64,000 nt of DNA from Stramonita haemastoma (GCA_030674155.1 CM060334.1:17556774-17620773), one strand, 5' to 3'; numbered from the stretch's first letter, positions 13,295-24,022 are shown. Program-made: numbers and translations. Notes: generated by a model from the sequence alone, not told the origin.

Positions 13295-15104
13295 CCTACA
13301 CAGTCTTAATTTAAGAATAAGAGAGAGAGGATGGGAGGTGTAAGGAAAAGAGAAAGAGGTGTCAACAATGAGGACAACTTTTGCACATGCACCGTTATCT
13401 CCACAAAGAAAATAAAAGTCGCAGAACATCAAAGCTGTTTAAACAGAAACATAGATGAGATCAGTACTGCCTTTAGTTTACTGACAAACCCTTTCCTCTG
13501 ATTTTTTTCCTCCAACAAAATTGAAGTTTTAAAAACATTTAGCTCCAAAAATGCTTCAACACACCAATTGACAAATTGAGTGAGGGCTGGACCATGGTCC
13601 TCCTGCTGATCCAGATAAAAGACAATGATAAGGGCACTGTCATCCAAAAACTTTACAAAAAAAGAATTTTCATAGCTTCCGCAATATCATGCATATGAAT
13701 GTCATCTGTGTGAAGGATGTACAGTGTACATTAAAGGCAAGAGAACGCAACCCTGTGGAGAACCAGTACAAGTTAATCTAACCCATGATATTTTGTCAGG
13801 AAAAACATGCTGTCGTCAGTAGCCTGGGTAGGTTAAAAATTCAATCAGCCAACAAACAAACTGTTTACATCAAAGTTTGAAAAGGCATGAGGCTGCATTG
13901 TAGTGAAAGATGCTTATATATTCCAGTACTCCTTTTAAGCCCCAGAAAAGCACCTTCCTTTAACTTTTAGTTTTAAGTTAATTCAAGGTTACTGGTTAAA
14001 CACAGGTCCAAAGATGCCAAAAGCATGTTTTTTAGAATTAAAATGGCTGAATACATTTATGGAGATCTTCCTGTGTGAACTGAAAGAATTCAGGTTGTAA
14101 AACATGTCTGTGGAAAAAGGTTTCTTCTACTTGTTATAAATAAAACAGTTTAGCTTTTGGAGTTGAAGCCATTTTGTTGTGGTGGCCATATTGGATTGTT
14201 TCCATGGCAACAGAGCAGATAACTGAGTACATCTTTTGATTTTTAGGCTTTACAAGTGATGTCCTTTCAATATATGGCGCAATTTTTAATGCAGGCTTGT
14301 AAACAAAATTAAATCAGTTTCAACCCCCATGTCCCACCTTAAGTAACAAGATTTCCAAGTCCTTTAATGGCTTTTTAAACCCCTTGTTTAATATTATCTC
14401 TAAAAAAAATTATTTTTTAAAAGCTAGGCCTACTGAACTCCAAATATAACCAAGTACAAAATTTACAATTTTTGTTGCAATAATGATAAAATTAAAAGCA
14501 TGAATATTTCATTATTTGATGGTTCAAGCATCAACACATGGACTGGCTGTTTCTTTAAATTTTCTTCTTTTTTTTCTTTTTAACTGCTTGAGAGAAATCA
14601 TATTATACATAAGTAACATAAAATGCAATTTAACTTAGGCGGCCTTTTTTTTTTTTTTTTTTTTGAGGGGGGGGGGGGGATTTAACAATAATACTTTAAT
14701 AGTTTAACAAATAAGGGATTACCAACTGGTTGAGAATGCGACAGAAATTCTTTTCCAATTTGACAATAGCTGGAGGAACTCCACATCGTCTCTTCTATAG
14801 GGCCTACCTGCACTATACTCCAAACTGGCCTTTCAAAATAAAAACTTACTTCAAAGAGGACATTACGGAATGGTGATAGGCTAGCAGTTCATTCTGCCGG
14901 CATACTAAACAGGTTCTCGCCTCATCTTTCAAGTATTTTTTTCACAGAGAAACGTGCCCTTAAATCTGTAAATGCTAACAGATAACTTACCTCTTTGACG
15001 CTTGCATTAGAGTCAATTTCAATGTCATGCTTTTCTTTCGGTGTTTTGACCGTAATGGTCATTTTGTTTCCTCGGGAATCTTCTCCACTCTCTGCCATGT
15101 TCAT
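59..15104 (-). CDS. UBQLN1: Ubiquilin (partial, 10 exons; 3' end beyond left edge)
   Basis: Ubiquilins are cytosolic shuttle factors: the N-terminal UBL domain binds the proteasome, the C-terminal UBA domain binds ubiquitin chains, and the Met-rich STI1 repeats between them bind hydrophobic clients. Joined exons are 15104-14991, 12857-12705, 12178-12149, 8850-8713, 8172-8047, 6776-6726, 4764-4687, 2741-2618, 2142-2020 and 201-59. They give 1080 nt, 360 residues, without a frame break. The UBL domain spans about residues 15-88 ([11 protein letters not shown] to GLTVHLVIK). STI1 motifs follow ([36 protein letters not shown]), then the ubiquilin signature [17 protein letters not shown] and DPLPNPW. 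Human UBQLN1 has about 589 residues, so the last STI1 part and the UBA domain lie off the window. The start is the first ATG of MNMAESG. The family is certain; the paralogue number is not, since invertebrates usually have one ubiquilin. Confidence 0.95.
204..1665. other. Ubiquilin intron 9, no recognisable content
   Basis: AT-rich intron DNA with no open frame, repeat head or splice-bounded exon that I can support. Confidence 0.6.
1670..1975 (+). mobile_element. SINE family 3 tail interrupted by SINE family 2
   Basis: Family 3 body (gtgccggtgtgaacaaatga) breaks at about 1725. A 5'-truncated family 2 copy (gcgatgcgctctccccgggg) fills 1726-1885, then the family 3 tail resumes (cacatggggactggatg) and ends in (aaat)n. 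Confidence 0.75.
2020..2142 (-). CDS. UBQLN1: Ubiquilin exon 9 (Ser/Thr-rich linker)
   Basis: Encodes [19 protein letters not shown] followed by a Ser/Thr/Ala-rich run. The DPLPNPW motif is conserved in ubiquilins. Phase 1 at both ends, acceptor ggtgacag, donor gtgggt. Confidence 0.88.
2618..2741 (-). CDS. UBQLN1: Ubiquilin exon 8 (GGFNAL signature)
   Basis: Encodes residues 231-271 plus one base: [41 protein letters not shown]. This is the most diagnostic ubiquilin segment. The acceptor is gtggccag and the donor I chose is gtcagt, weaker than the gtaagt used by most of this gene's introns. It is the only choice that keeps frame with exon 9 (phase 1). Confidence 0.9.
3448..3744 (-). mobile_element. 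SINE family 4, full-length
   Basis: Near-identical to 28907-29201. An 11-bp duplication, caaaacgggaa, flanks it (3437-3447 and 3745-3755). Lies in ubiquilin intron 7. Confidence 0.9.
4250..4320. repeat. GT/GC alternating tract
   Basis: gtgtgtgtgtgcgcgcgcgc and catgcgcgcac: alternating purine-pyrimidine. Confidence 0.9.
4687..4764 (-). CDS. UBQLN1: Ubiquilin exon 7 (STI1-2)
   Basis: Encodes residues 205-230, [20 protein letters not shown] then AMSNLE. It is 78 nt, phase 0, with acceptor cttgcag and donor gtaagt. Confidence 0.95.
5080..5961 (+). mobile_element. SINE family 1, full-length, ~880 bp
   Basis: The tRNA-like head has a perfect A box (TGGCGCAGTGG) and B box (GGTTCGAATCC) at 5090-5145, a long unrelated body, and a ~38-nt poly-A. 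A perfect 18-bp target-site duplication, aatacttgtactgtattt, flanks it (5062-5079 and 5962-5979). It is far longer than a usual SINE and encodes no reverse transcriptase. Confidence 0.9.
5980..6150 (-). mobile_element. SINE family 2 tail fused to another repeat
   Basis: The core tttgggctgctctccccggg and aagtgcagcgcctacccat is followed at 6110 by ctcagggatggtgtctaaac, which belongs to the family 6 repeat. The same junction occurs at 7280. Confidence 0.65.
6440..6560 (-). mobile_element. tRNA-like SINE head remnant
   Basis: The minus strand reads gcagggtggttaagaggtta with a later gtgttgattcc-like B box. No body found. Confidence 0.35.
6726..6776 (-). CDS. UBQLN1: Ubiquilin exon 6 (STI1-1, end)
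   Basis: A 51-nt exon encoding residues 188-204, [17 protein letters not shown], nearly the canonical ubiquilin sequence at this place. Acceptor gtttcag, donor gtaagg, phase 0. Confidence 0.95.
7140..7330 (-). mobile_element. SINE family 2 tail fused to another repeat
   Basis: Same composition and junction as 5980-6150: core at 7170-7260, then ctcagggatggtgactaaac at 7282. Confidence 0.65.
7570..7930. repeat. Unclassified dispersed repeat
   Basis: Shares gccaatcagaaacatcaata, acacacagcagccacaatgg and cattcagtgatgtggct-like stretches with 62085-62345. Confidence 0.6.
8047..8172 (-). CDS. UBQLN1: Ubiquilin exon 5 (STI1-1)
   Basis: Encodes residues 146-187, [20 protein letters not shown] then [20 protein letters not shown] and ME. 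The NP-M spacing is typical of STI1 repeats. It is 126 nt, phase 0, acceptor gttgcag, donor gtatgg. Confidence 0.95.
8582..8677. repeat. (GT)n microsatellite, ~95 bp
   Basis: Uninterrupted GT repeat starting about 35 bp from the ubiquilin exon 4 donor. Confidence 0.97.
8713..8850 (-). CDS. UBQLN1: Ubiquilin exon 4 (Gly-rich linker)
   Basis: Encodes residues 100-145, from [10 protein letters not shown] through [17 protein letters not shown] to DLQQRMQTE. This is the flexible linker leading to the first STI1 repeat. It is 138 nt, phase 0, with donor gtaagt immediately beside a very long (GT)n tract in the next intron. Confidence 0.9.
9340..9745 (-). mobile_element. SINE family 2, diverged
   Basis: Carries the family core (cttgaaattcatgctgctct, caagtcgccacaagtgctgc) and a degraded head near 9725. 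Lies in ubiquilin intron 3. Confidence 0.7.
10080..11660. repeat. Unclassified dispersed repeat with internal triplication
   Basis: Matches 58585-59930 in patches: aactttcagaatccaaacag-like near 10160, gagcactgaggatcagttgc near 10450, gagcaactgacatagaaatg near 11230, aaatcctccttgtatttgag near 11430. No coding signal or terminal repeats recognised. Confidence 0.6.
10515..11106. repeat. Three tandem 196-bp units
   Basis: The unit starting gtcttaacaaactgtcaaat recurs at about 10515, 10711 and 10907 with few differences. The partner repeat at 58585-59930 has only one unit. Confidence 0.88.
12030..12082. repeat. (CA)n microsatellite
   Basis: About 26 dinucleotides downstream (minus sense) of the ubiquilin microexon. 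Confidence 0.97.
12149..12178 (-). CDS. UBQLN1: Ubiquilin microexon (30 nt)
   Basis: Encodes ten residues, [10 protein letters not shown], in the linker after the UBL domain. It lies between a ttctcttgcag acceptor and a gtaagt donor and keeps phase 0 with both neighbours. It was found by splice sites and frame only, and is too short to show as an open reading frame. Confidence 0.75.
12350..12415. repeat. (CA)n microsatellite
   Basis: CA repeat in ubiquilin intron 2. Confidence 0.97.
12705..12857 (-). CDS. UBQLN1: Ubiquilin exon 2 (UBL, second half)
   Basis: Encodes residues 39-89, from [10 protein letters not shown] to LVIKTTSR, including the IFAGKILKD core of the UBL fold. It lies between a ttttccag acceptor and a gtaagt donor and is 153 nt, phase 0 at both ends. 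Confidence 0.93.
13229..13292. repeat. (CA)n microsatellite
   Basis: CA repeat in ubiquilin intron 1. Confidence 0.97.
13405..13880 (-). mobile_element. LINE reverse transcriptase fragment in ubiquilin intron 1
   Basis: Minus-strand pieces read [24 protein letters not shown], then KF(L)DDSALIIVF and [20 protein letters not shown]. These are the RT motifs B, C (xDD) and following region of a vertebrate/mollusc-type LINE. Several frameshifts. Confidence 0.68.
13885..14985. other. Ubiquilin intron 1, 5' part
   Basis: AT-rich; a poly-T/poly-G run at 14648-14682. Nothing else recognised. Confidence 0.6.
14991..15104 (-). CDS. UBQLN1: Ubiquilin exon 1
   Basis: Encodes residues 1-38 ([10 protein letters not shown]...SNASVKE), the start codon and the first half of the UBL beta-grasp. 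The donor is gtaagt at 14990, leaving phase 0. A second in-frame ATG two codons downstream (MAESG) is an alternative start. Confidence 0.9.
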
Positions 15105-15400
15105 TCTCTACTCGGCTCAATGTAACGGCCTTGGGAATGCTGGGAAAATCAGACCCAGATCAGGGAGTGTCTATGTTACGAGAAGGCAGGACAGGTAATG
15201 AACACGGAATTACAATTTTCAATAACAATTCTAATTTTGAAGACCTAATATTGCCTAATTTATGTATTAGACATCACAAATATTCTAATTATTAAATTCT
15301 GTTTCATCACTGCAGAAAATGCAAATAAAGGAACTATAATAGTTTTCTTTTACAATAATATCCCCCTTTGTAAACCATGATGGCTGTATACCGAAGATAA
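15105..15400 (-). promoter_or_regulatory. Presumed ubiquilin 5' UTR and promoter
   Basis: The sequence immediately upstream of the ubiquilin start codon. It is less AT-rich near the ATG (15110-15180) and has no repeat signature until the SINE at 15420. I see no TATA box at a convincing distance. Assigned by position only. Confidence 0.4.
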
Positions 15401-15419
15401 GTTTCAGGACCAAATTGCT

Positions 15420-15770
15420 ATTTATTTATTTATTTAATCTTTTATATCGAGGATAACAGAATAAGCAATCATTGCTTTTTTTCATCCGGTCCCCGTGTGT
15501 ATGCAGTTTTGATATATTGTCATCTGTTCCCACCGGCACACGATGGCCTACTCTTACGAAAAGCGGAACAGGATTTAACGTGTGCGCAAGATTTCTGCGT
15601 GCGTTCGCACACGGGGCCTCGGTTTAAAGTCTCATCCGAAGGACTTTTGGGGAGAGTGGAGTCAGCACTGATGTTAACTCCAGGAAGAAAATTTCCTCGA
15701 CCGGACTCGAACCCGGGTCTTCAAATTGCCAGCGCAATGTTCTGACCACTAGGCTATCCCCCCCCCCCCC
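15420..15770 (-). mobile_element. SINE family 3, full-length
   Basis: Reverse copy: tail ttatatcgaggataacagaa at 15444, head at 15690-15760 (rc of tagcctagtggtcagaacat), followed by a poly-C run. It lies just upstream of the ubiquilin promoter. Confidence 0.85.
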
Positions 15771-15951
15771 CCCCCCCCCCCCTTATAACTATTAGCTTCT
15801 ACCAAGTTCCCCACAGCATTCGCCAGCGCATCAGCAATGATGATAAAGATTTACTATCGAAAACCAGCTTTTATATCAAAACCTATACAAATTAGAAAGA
15901 CATCACCAAATTTAAAACCTTAAAGAAACAGAAAACAACACACAAGTAAAC

Positions 15952-16820
15952 TCTTTTTTTTTTTTTTTTTCCTTTTTTTTTGCTGCCTCGTCTTCTGTGA
16001 CGTTCCGTACTGCTGTTCCCACGCCGCTCATTTCAATCTCCCCGCCACAGCCATAACCCAGATTCGTTGTGTCTCACCCGGGGCCGGAGTCCACAGGGAG
16101 CTCATCAATATTAGGCCGCCGCGGGGCCACCTGCCAGAGGGGCCCTGCACTTCTGCTGGGTCACTTTGGTGGTGTTCAATGGTGCCTGTTCTGAGCTAAC
16201 ATACGCAGGACACCACCTACTAAGCCCCCTACTAACGACAGTATTAGCTCAGTCGCGGAGCCAGACTGAGTGAGTCACCCACCCAAGGTGGCGACCACCA
16301 CAACGTCCTTCCAACGACCGCCTCCCCACGAACCCCCAACCCCAAAGGCTTTGACACAAATTCACCACAGGCACAGAAGCGTTTGGGGAAACCGAATCTG
16401 AGGTCACCATGAGACCAGAGCAACGGAGGCCACCGAATCAGAGGCAATTTTTATTATTGCATGATGATCAATGATGATGAGGATGATGTAATGATGCTGC
16501 TGTGGAGGTGCATCTGCTTTGAGACTACTTGACAGGGTTGTTCTCTACGCTTACTGTCATAAATATCCCGGCGTCAACCAGGCCCGAGAGATACAGACAC
16601 CTGCAGTGTTGGTCAGGTAATTTGAGCAACACTCTCAAATTCGCATCCGTAAAGTGGATGAAGCTCGACTGTGTGGTCCCAGTCTCCCCACTGAGCCCAC
16701 AGCACACTCACTCTGGGTAGGAGCCGGCCGGAGCCCGAAAAAATCCCTATGACTTATGGGATTCGAACCCGCGACCTTCCAGTCCGGAATCCACGGCGCT
16801 AACCACTGCGCCATGGCGGC
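15952..16820 (-). mobile_element. SINE family 1, full-length
   Basis: Reverse-complement copy of the 5080-5961 element: poly-T at 15953, tRNA-like head at 16740-16820. A 16-bp duplication, acacacaagtaaactc, flanks it (ending at about 15953 and 16836). Confidence 0.9.
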
Positions 16821-16839
16821 ACACACAAGTAAACTCAGT

Positions 16840-17430
16840 GCCCCAGTGTAAGAACAGGATAAGTCTGCGAGCGTTTTTTTCATCTTTAGTTGGTATTTCT
16901 CTATTCCATCAACCTTTAAAAAGAAGCACTTAGAATTTCTTTATCTTTAAAAAATATTTTAGATTAACCTGGGGATTTTTATGGCCAGAATGGCAGCTAC
17001 TTCTGAACAAAACTAAAGTTAAAATGAATGTAACTGATTGTATGAATGGACATGATTTCACAAAAATGTGTGAAGTTAGATTTTTAAGATACTAGTTATC
17101 ATGGAAAAGATTCAAGATGGCCGATTAAAAATGGAATTCTTGATTTTTTTAAGTACTAGTTATCATAGAAAATGTTCAAGATACAACAGATGACTAAGAT
17201 GAAGGAACTGGAGTAAAAGAAAACCAGAGAAGAGGAAAGAAGCAAGGAAAGGAAACGACAAACAAGAGAGAGAGAGAGAGAGTGTTGCATGCTCAATCAT
17301 TCATGTCCATCACAATAGGAGTAGGAAAACAAAGATTCCTATTCAGTACTACCGAGGCTACATTTGTGATTCTATCACATCGTAGCTGATGACAGGAAAT
17401 TCTGAAAATCTGATCTCAAAAAAAAAAAAA
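16840..17430. other. Intergenic, no recognisable content
   Basis: An imperfect local duplication (agatactagttatcatggaa and aagtactagttatcatagaa) at 17090 and 17150; otherwise nothing seen. Confidence 0.5.
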
Positions 17431-17580
17431 AAAAAGGTTTGTGTTTAGACTCCATCCCTGAGGAAAAATCGGGGAGTTGGAGTCCTAGGACGGCTCGGGG
17501 CTGTATATGGTTTTTTAGTCCCCCTCTTCCCCCTTGGGTGACAGACTAGCTATAAACATTGCTGTGTTAGCCTCCTCTTC
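17430..17580 (-). repeat. Dispersed repeat family 6, fragment
   Basis: Shares atccctgaggaaaaatcggg and acggctcggggctgtatatg with 61410-61700. Confidence 0.6.
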
Positions 17581-18045
17581 TTCTCTTTTTCTGTGTACCC
17601 TCTGTGCTGTTGGAGGGACCTATCAGGTTATTGTCTACTTCATTCTGTGGCCTCTTTGTTTGCGTACTGAAAGTGATTGTTTGGCCCAGAGTGACTTGGA
17701 TCACTTTTTAATTGCATTTACAATAGCCTAGGTCTAGCGCAAGACATGTATTGCCCTGGCTGACCCAATTTTAGAACACGTATAATTCTGTGCTGTGTTG
17801 CATGGGGAATGATAGTAAAGTTTGGTTTTTCTCTTTTCCTAAACATGGGTATTGCTGACGCTCTACAAAAAAAAAACCAAAAGAAAGTTGTGGGCCTAAG
17901 CCTACGGCCAGTTGATGATATGCTGCTGTAACACGAGATGGGGGCACATAGTGTGCTGTACATCCTTCTGTTTACAATATGCTGCCATACAGAAGGTGTG
18001 AGGCACATAAGGTGCTGAAGAGCTTGGCTTTCGGCCTTCCTTTGC

Positions 18046-18846
18046 AGCTTCGAATCCCGAAAGTCATAGGGATTTTTCGGGCTCCGACTGGCTCCAACCC
18101 AGAGTGAGTGTGCTGTGGGCTCAATTGGAAGACTTGGACCACACAGTTGCACTTCATCCACTTCACGGATGCAAGTTTGAGAGTGTTGCTCAAATTACCT
18201 GACCAACACTGAAGGTGTCTGTAGCTCTTGGGCTGGTTGACGCTGGGATATATTATAATAGTAAGCATAGAGTACTACAATCTGTCAAGTAGTCTCAAAG
18301 CACATGTACTTCCGTAGCAGCATCATTACATCATCCTCATGGATCATCGTGCAATTAAAAAATTGCCTCTGATTCTGTGGCCCCTTTTGCTCTGGTCTCA
18401 GGGTGACCTCAGATTCGGTTTACCTATAAGGCTCCTGTGCCTGTGGTGAGTTTGTGTCAAAGGCTATGGGCTGGGAGGTTCGAGGGGGTGTTCATTGGAG
18501 GGACGTTGTGGTGGTCGCCACCTCGGCTGGGTGTCTCACTCATTCTGGCTCTGTGGCTAAGCTGATACTGCCGTTAGTAGGGGGCTTAGTGGGTGGTGTC
18601 CTGCATATGTTTGCTCAATAGGCAGCACTAACACCAAAGTGACCCAGCAGAAGTGCAGGACCCCTCTGGCTGGTCGCCCAGTGGCGGCCTAATATTAATG
18701 AGCTCCCTTTGGACTACCAACCCTGAGGATGAGACATAGTGAACCTGGGTATGGCTGTGGCTCAGAGACTGAAATGAGCAGCGAGGAAACAGCAGAGATA
18801 GGAACGTCACTGAAGATGAGGCAGCAAAAAAAAAAAAAAAAAAAAA
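18046..18846 (+). mobile_element. SINE family 1, 5'-truncated
   Basis: Begins within the B box region (cttcgaatcccgaaagtcat) and runs through the same body to a poly-A at 18826-18846. It is more diverged than the other copies. Confidence 0.85.
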
Positions 18847-19079
18847 TGCTCATAATTTATCAATCTGATCTCAGAATCAGATGCAAAGAATGTATACAGT
18901 TTGGACAGGTGTATATGGCCGTACAGTTCAACAACTACTTGGTGTGGATTAGTTATATTAGAGTCCCCATGGAGCTATCCAATTTAGGGACTGTACCATC
19001 AACATGCCACCAAATACCATTGTACTGGCAATGAATGTGAGAATAAACCTGTTATTAGCTCTTTTCAACCTTGCAATTG

Positions 19080-19375
19080 AGGTAAATGGTAAAGGTGCTC
19101 CCCTAACCAATGCGGTCATTGGGGAGAAAGATGTCAGACCTCAGCTTCTCTAGGGGCTAGTGTCTCGAAGGCAGCACCCATCGTCTCTCCTTCGCCATTT
19201 TACCTTCCTTGTCCCTAAAGAGGGCAGGTGCCCAGTTACAGCTGGTTGAACTGGGGAACTGTACCGAAACCAAGGCGCAGAAGTAGCCTCCCATCCATGA
19301 GGTAACCACGCTCAATGTTGTTTAACCTTACCTTGGATAAACCCAAGTGCTCTGACCACCGAGTTATCCTGTTCC
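19080..19375 (-). mobile_element. SINE family 5
   Basis: Body with gcaggtgcccagttacagct and a head-like gctctgaccaccgagttatc at 19350. Confidence 0.72.
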
Positions 19376-19379
19376 CATT

Positions 19380-19985
19380 GGAAATGAGACAGAGCATTAA
19401 ACCATGTTTGTTCCAGCCTGTCAGGTATGAAAAGGACAAACAGCTACATGAACTGTTTGAAAGGTGTACAAAGCAAAATAGGTTACTGAGTGAAATCCAG
19501 GAAAATGGTGTCATAATTATATTATTTGATTTGTTTCAGTCAGGTGTACAAACCATGAAACTCCACATGTTTAGGATGACAAATATTTACTACTAGCTGT
19601 AGCTTCCAGAGCAAACAATAAGTCAGCACAGATGAAAGAAACTGGAGGTTGTATGGCTAGTTGGAGGTCAGAACAAACCAGAGCATAGAAAGAAGCAGGG
19701 TATGATTACATAGAGATTTCAGAAAGCAATAAACTATGTATGTGTGGAGTGGGAGGTGATAGCCCTATGGGCATCACAGTTTGCTCTTCTTCAGGTTTAG
19801 CGCCGTCAGAGAATACTTTTAGCACTCAAATCACCTGACCCTATCACCGCTGTCACTGATAGGAGCTCCATGCAATGCTACTTAGATTCGCAAGACATAA
19901 CAATCTGAAGTCCAAGAGGAATTAGGTCTCCACCCCACCCCTCAAAATTCACTGTCTGAAGAATTAGCTCGAGAGAAAACCACCA
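19380..19985. other. Intergenic, no recognisable content
   Basis: No coding or repeat signature up to the start of the segmental duplication. Confidence 0.5.
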
Positions 19986-20190
19986 CCATCGTTTGTTTTC
20001 AGGTATTCTATTTGTTAATGTTATGGTAGGTTTAAACTGATGAAATATCAGTCTAAATGTCATGCTCCCACTGTTTGATGTTCTCTCAAACTTTATATAC
20101 CAAATATTGTGAAAAATCACAGAACCACAAATACCCTGGTCCCATGCATGCAAACAACACACACACACACATATACACACTCTCTGTCTG

Positions 20191-20202
<12 letters not shown>

Positions 20203-20259
<57 letters not shown>

Positions 20260-20260
20260 C
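20203..20260. repeat. (CA)n microsatellite
   Basis: CA repeat after a CT-rich stretch, at the left end of the duplicated block. Confidence 0.95.
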
Positions 20261-20465
20261 ACATGCACCACACAAAAACAACACCCACACACATCACCGA
20301 ATCACAAGATATGGCCACAAATGCATAATATACATTTTGGCATCAAAACATACACCCACACCACATGAAAGAACATACAATGTGAAGATATATATTTTTA
20401 AAAGTTTTATTTCAAATAAAGTCATCCCTGAGTTTGAAATGCAGCCACATTAATTAAATCCTCAT

Positions 20466-21020
20466 TTGCTGAATGTGGGTTGTTTAGACACCAATTCTTT
20501 TAGAGAACAAAAATTCTGAATAGTAGACTGTGGGTGTTTTAGTCACCCATTCTTTTAGAGTAATGAGAATTCTGAATAGTAGACTGTGGGTGTTTTAGTC
20601 ACCCTTACATTTATAGACTGAAAAACCCTATCCATTGACTGTGGGTGTTTTAGATACCTTTACATTCATAGATTGAAAAACCCTATCCATTGACTGTGGG
20701 TGTTATGTACACCCTTACATTTATAGACTGAAAAACCCTATCCATTGACTGTGGGTGTTATATACACTCTTACATTCATAGACTGAAAAACCCTATCCAT
20801 TGACTGAAAAACCTTATCCACTGAAAGTGCAAGTTTAAGACACCATAACATTCATAGACTGAAAAACCCCATCCATTGACTCAATGACTGTGGGTGTTAT
20901 GTACACCCTTATATGCCTAGACTGAAAAACCCTATCCATTGACTGGAAAACCTTATCCACTGAAAAGTGGAAGTTTAAGACACCATAACATTCATAGACT
21001 GAAAAACCCTATCCATTGAC
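20466..21020. repeat. 55-bp minisatellite, copy A side, part 1
   Basis: About ten imperfect units built on gactgtgggtgtt...cattcatagactgaaaaac...tatccattga. Confidence 0.85.
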
Positions 21021-21466
21021 TGTTCAAATTCAAATTCAAAAATACACAGAGAAATTCCAGTGGGTTACAAACCATATGTAAGAACAAAAACCACATAAAA
21101 ATAATATCAATATAGCACACACAGGTTCTGAACATCAGCACACACCCATCACGGTATAAAATGCACCTACAAGTCAGCAATACCTCAGCCAGTTGTAAAC
21201 TCAGCCATGTAAAAGTCAAGTCAAAGTCAAGTCAAAAGTCAAAAACACTTTAATCATCCCTGAAGGGCAATTGCAATACTGACAGGCATATTGATACAAA
21301 TCATAATCAAACACACGAAATAGCTACATTTCATATTTGTTCAAACATTATATGGTAACTTCAAATAAAAATGTCACAAACACTCACACTCTATGCGTGC
21401 ACACTCGCACACATGCAAACACACCCATACACACACACCAATGTTTAGATACACTCACTCTCACTC

Positions 21467-23050
21467 TCACTCAGTCCCATGTCCCAAAGGACGTAGGGGG
21501 GACATGACAGAAGACGCAACAGAGATCTTTTTCCATGCTTCACGATCCTGTGTGGCTAGTAGGAGGTGTTGTAGGGGTTGGGCGGTCCAGTCTTTGATGT
21601 TGTCAACCCATGATTTCTTTTGGCGGCCTCTTCTTCTCTTGCCCTCGACTGTTCCTTGCAGGATGGTTTTTGCTAGGGTGTTGTGTCTTGTGGTGTGACC
21701 AAACCACATCAGCTTTCTCCTCTTTATGGTGGAGAGCAAAGGCTCTTGGGGGCCCACACGCTTTTTGATTTCTTCTTTCACATAGTTATTGGTCTTGTGT
21801 TCTTTGTATGATATTTTGAGGAGTCTTCTGTGGCACTTGTTCTCGAATGCTTGGATTCTCCTCTCTAACTCCGCTGTCAGAGTCCATGATTCACAGCCAT
21901 ATAGGAGGATAGATATCACGAGGGATTTGTAAAGGTGGTATTTGGTGCAGAAGCTGATGTTGTTGCTTCTGATGATCTTCTCGAGTCTTACTAGAGCAGA
22001 TGTTGCTGTTGCAATGCGAGCTTTCACTTCAAGTTCATTGTTTGATGTGCCATCTTTTGTTAGGATGGAGCCTAAGTATTTGAATTGGCTCACCTCTTCT
22101 AGTGTTTCTCCATTCATCTTTATTTCCGTGATGTCATTACTCGCGCTGTTGACCATGATCTTTGATTTCTCTGTACTGACCTCCATGCCGTATGCGCTCG
22201 CTTGATCTGTTAAATTGTCTGTGAGGATTTGCAGTTCTTGTTTGCTGCTGCCCATGAGGTCGATGTCATCTGCAAATCTGAGGTTGCAAAGGGGTCTTCC
22301 ACCAATGGAGATGGAAGTGTGGTGGTTTTGCAGTGTCTCTGTCATGATGTTTTCGAGGAAGAGGTTGAAGAGTACAGGTGAGAGAAGGCAGCCCTGGCGA
22401 ACCCCAACCGTGGTCTTGAAGAACTCGCCCACGTGATTGTTCATGAAAACTGCACTTTTTGCGTTCTCGTACAGAGCCTTGATGACTTCAATTAGGCAGC
22501 TGTCAATGTTGAAGTGTCTGAGTACTTGCCAGAGGCCGTCATGCCATACCCTGTCAAAGGCCTTTTTGAAGTCTATGAAATTGTGGTACAAGTCTTTTTG
22601 GTGTTGGAAATGCTTCTCTATCAGAATTCTCAGATTGAAAATTTGTTCCATTGTGCTGCGTTTTGGTCTAAAGCCCGCTTGTTCTTCTGCCAGGAGTTTT
22701 TCCGCTTGGTTTTTCAGTCTGTTGAGGACTACCTGCAGCATGATCTTGCTAGGATGACTTATGAGACTGATGGTTCTGTAGTTCTGGCATTGCTTGAGAT
22801 TTCCTTTCTTTGGCAGGGGTATTACAAGAGACTGTGTCCATTCTTTTGGCCATTCTTTGGTGTCGTGGATCTTCTGACAAAGTTCTGTGAATCACCTTGC
22901 TGTTTCATTCCCTCCATTTTTTATGAGTTCAGCTGGGATGTTATCGATTCCAGGGGACTTCCCCTTCTTCAATTGTTTAATAGCTGCATCTACTTCACAC
23001 CTTAGTATTGGTGGGTCTTTATCTTGGTGTTCAGGGGGTTTAGATACAAC
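21467..23050 (-). mobile_element. RTE-like non-LTR retrotransposon, 5'-truncated
   Basis: An open frame from 22891 to the stop at 21467 encodes a reverse transcriptase: QAGFRPKRS, DFKKAFDRVWHDGLW, GVRQGCLLSPVLFN, the catalytic FADDIDLM, then YLGSILTKDG, GCESWTLTAELERRI and the conserved tail GHTTRHNTLAKTILQGTVEG. Coding similarity continues upstream to about 23045 (KGKSPGIDNIPAELIKNGG) but is broken by an in-frame TGA at 22894-22892. The endonuclease domain is missing. It sits between two arrays of the 55-bp minisatellite. It is a relic with a fairly intact RT core. Confidence 0.9.
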
Positions 23051-23575
23051 GTTTTTTAAAAAAAACATTGACTAGAAAAGACATATGATCACCATATTTA
23101 CACATATATACGCACATGTTCGCACACGCACGTATACATGCATGCACGCACACACACACACACACACGCTCCCCCCCCTCTCCCCACACAATCCACACCC
23201 ACCCGCCCCCACACTCACACATATGCTCCCCCCCCCCCCCCCCTAACACATACACACCATCCACACCCACCCGTCCCCCCCACATACACACACAATTGGT
23301 AGACACATGAATTTACAAGCAATTCAAAAAATCAATAAAGCCAAAAAGAAGACATACTTATTTTATGGGTACATATGCATGTATGTGCACGCCTGTATGC
23401 ATTGGCTACATACATAACAGTGGCAGTCAGGTAAGTAATTCAGAGAAGTTTTAAAAAAAAAAAAAAAAAAAACACACAAACAAAACAAACAAAAAACAAA
23501 AAAAGCAAACAAACAAACAAACAAACAAAAAACCTCAGTCAAACATTCGTGTAGGCACCAGTATGCCCACACACT

Positions 23576-23815
23576 CACTCATGGATGAGACTTTAAACCG
23601 AGGCCCCGTGTGCGAACGCACGCAGAACATCTTGCGCACACGTTAAATCCTGTTCCGCTTTTCGTAAGAGTAGGCCATCGTGTGCCGGTGGGAACAGATG
23701 ACAATATTTACAAAAACTGCATGCACACGGGGACCGGATGAAAAAAAGCACATGATTGCTTATTCTGTTATCCTCGATATAAAAGAATAAATAAATAAAA
23801 TAAATAAAAAAAATG
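23576..23815 (+). mobile_element. SINE family 3, 5'-truncated
   Basis: Body from gatgagactttaaaccgagg to the tail tgttatcctcgatataaaag with (aaat)n. Confidence 0.82.
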
Positions 23816-23978
23816 GCTCACGTATACATACATGCACACATACACACACAAAATTAAAAACATTTGCACACTTGCACACGCATTTTAAGACATAAACCAA
23901 ATTGTTATAACATATTGTATGATAAGACAAATACCAATTAAATTTGTACACTGTTCTATTAAGATATTGAACAGTCTT

Positions 23979-23979
<1 letters not shown>

Positions 23980-24022
<43 letters not shown>

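Noticed and set aside
21942..23005. Plus-strand frames opposite the reverse transcriptase
   Set aside because: Antisense shadows of the RTE-like ORF.
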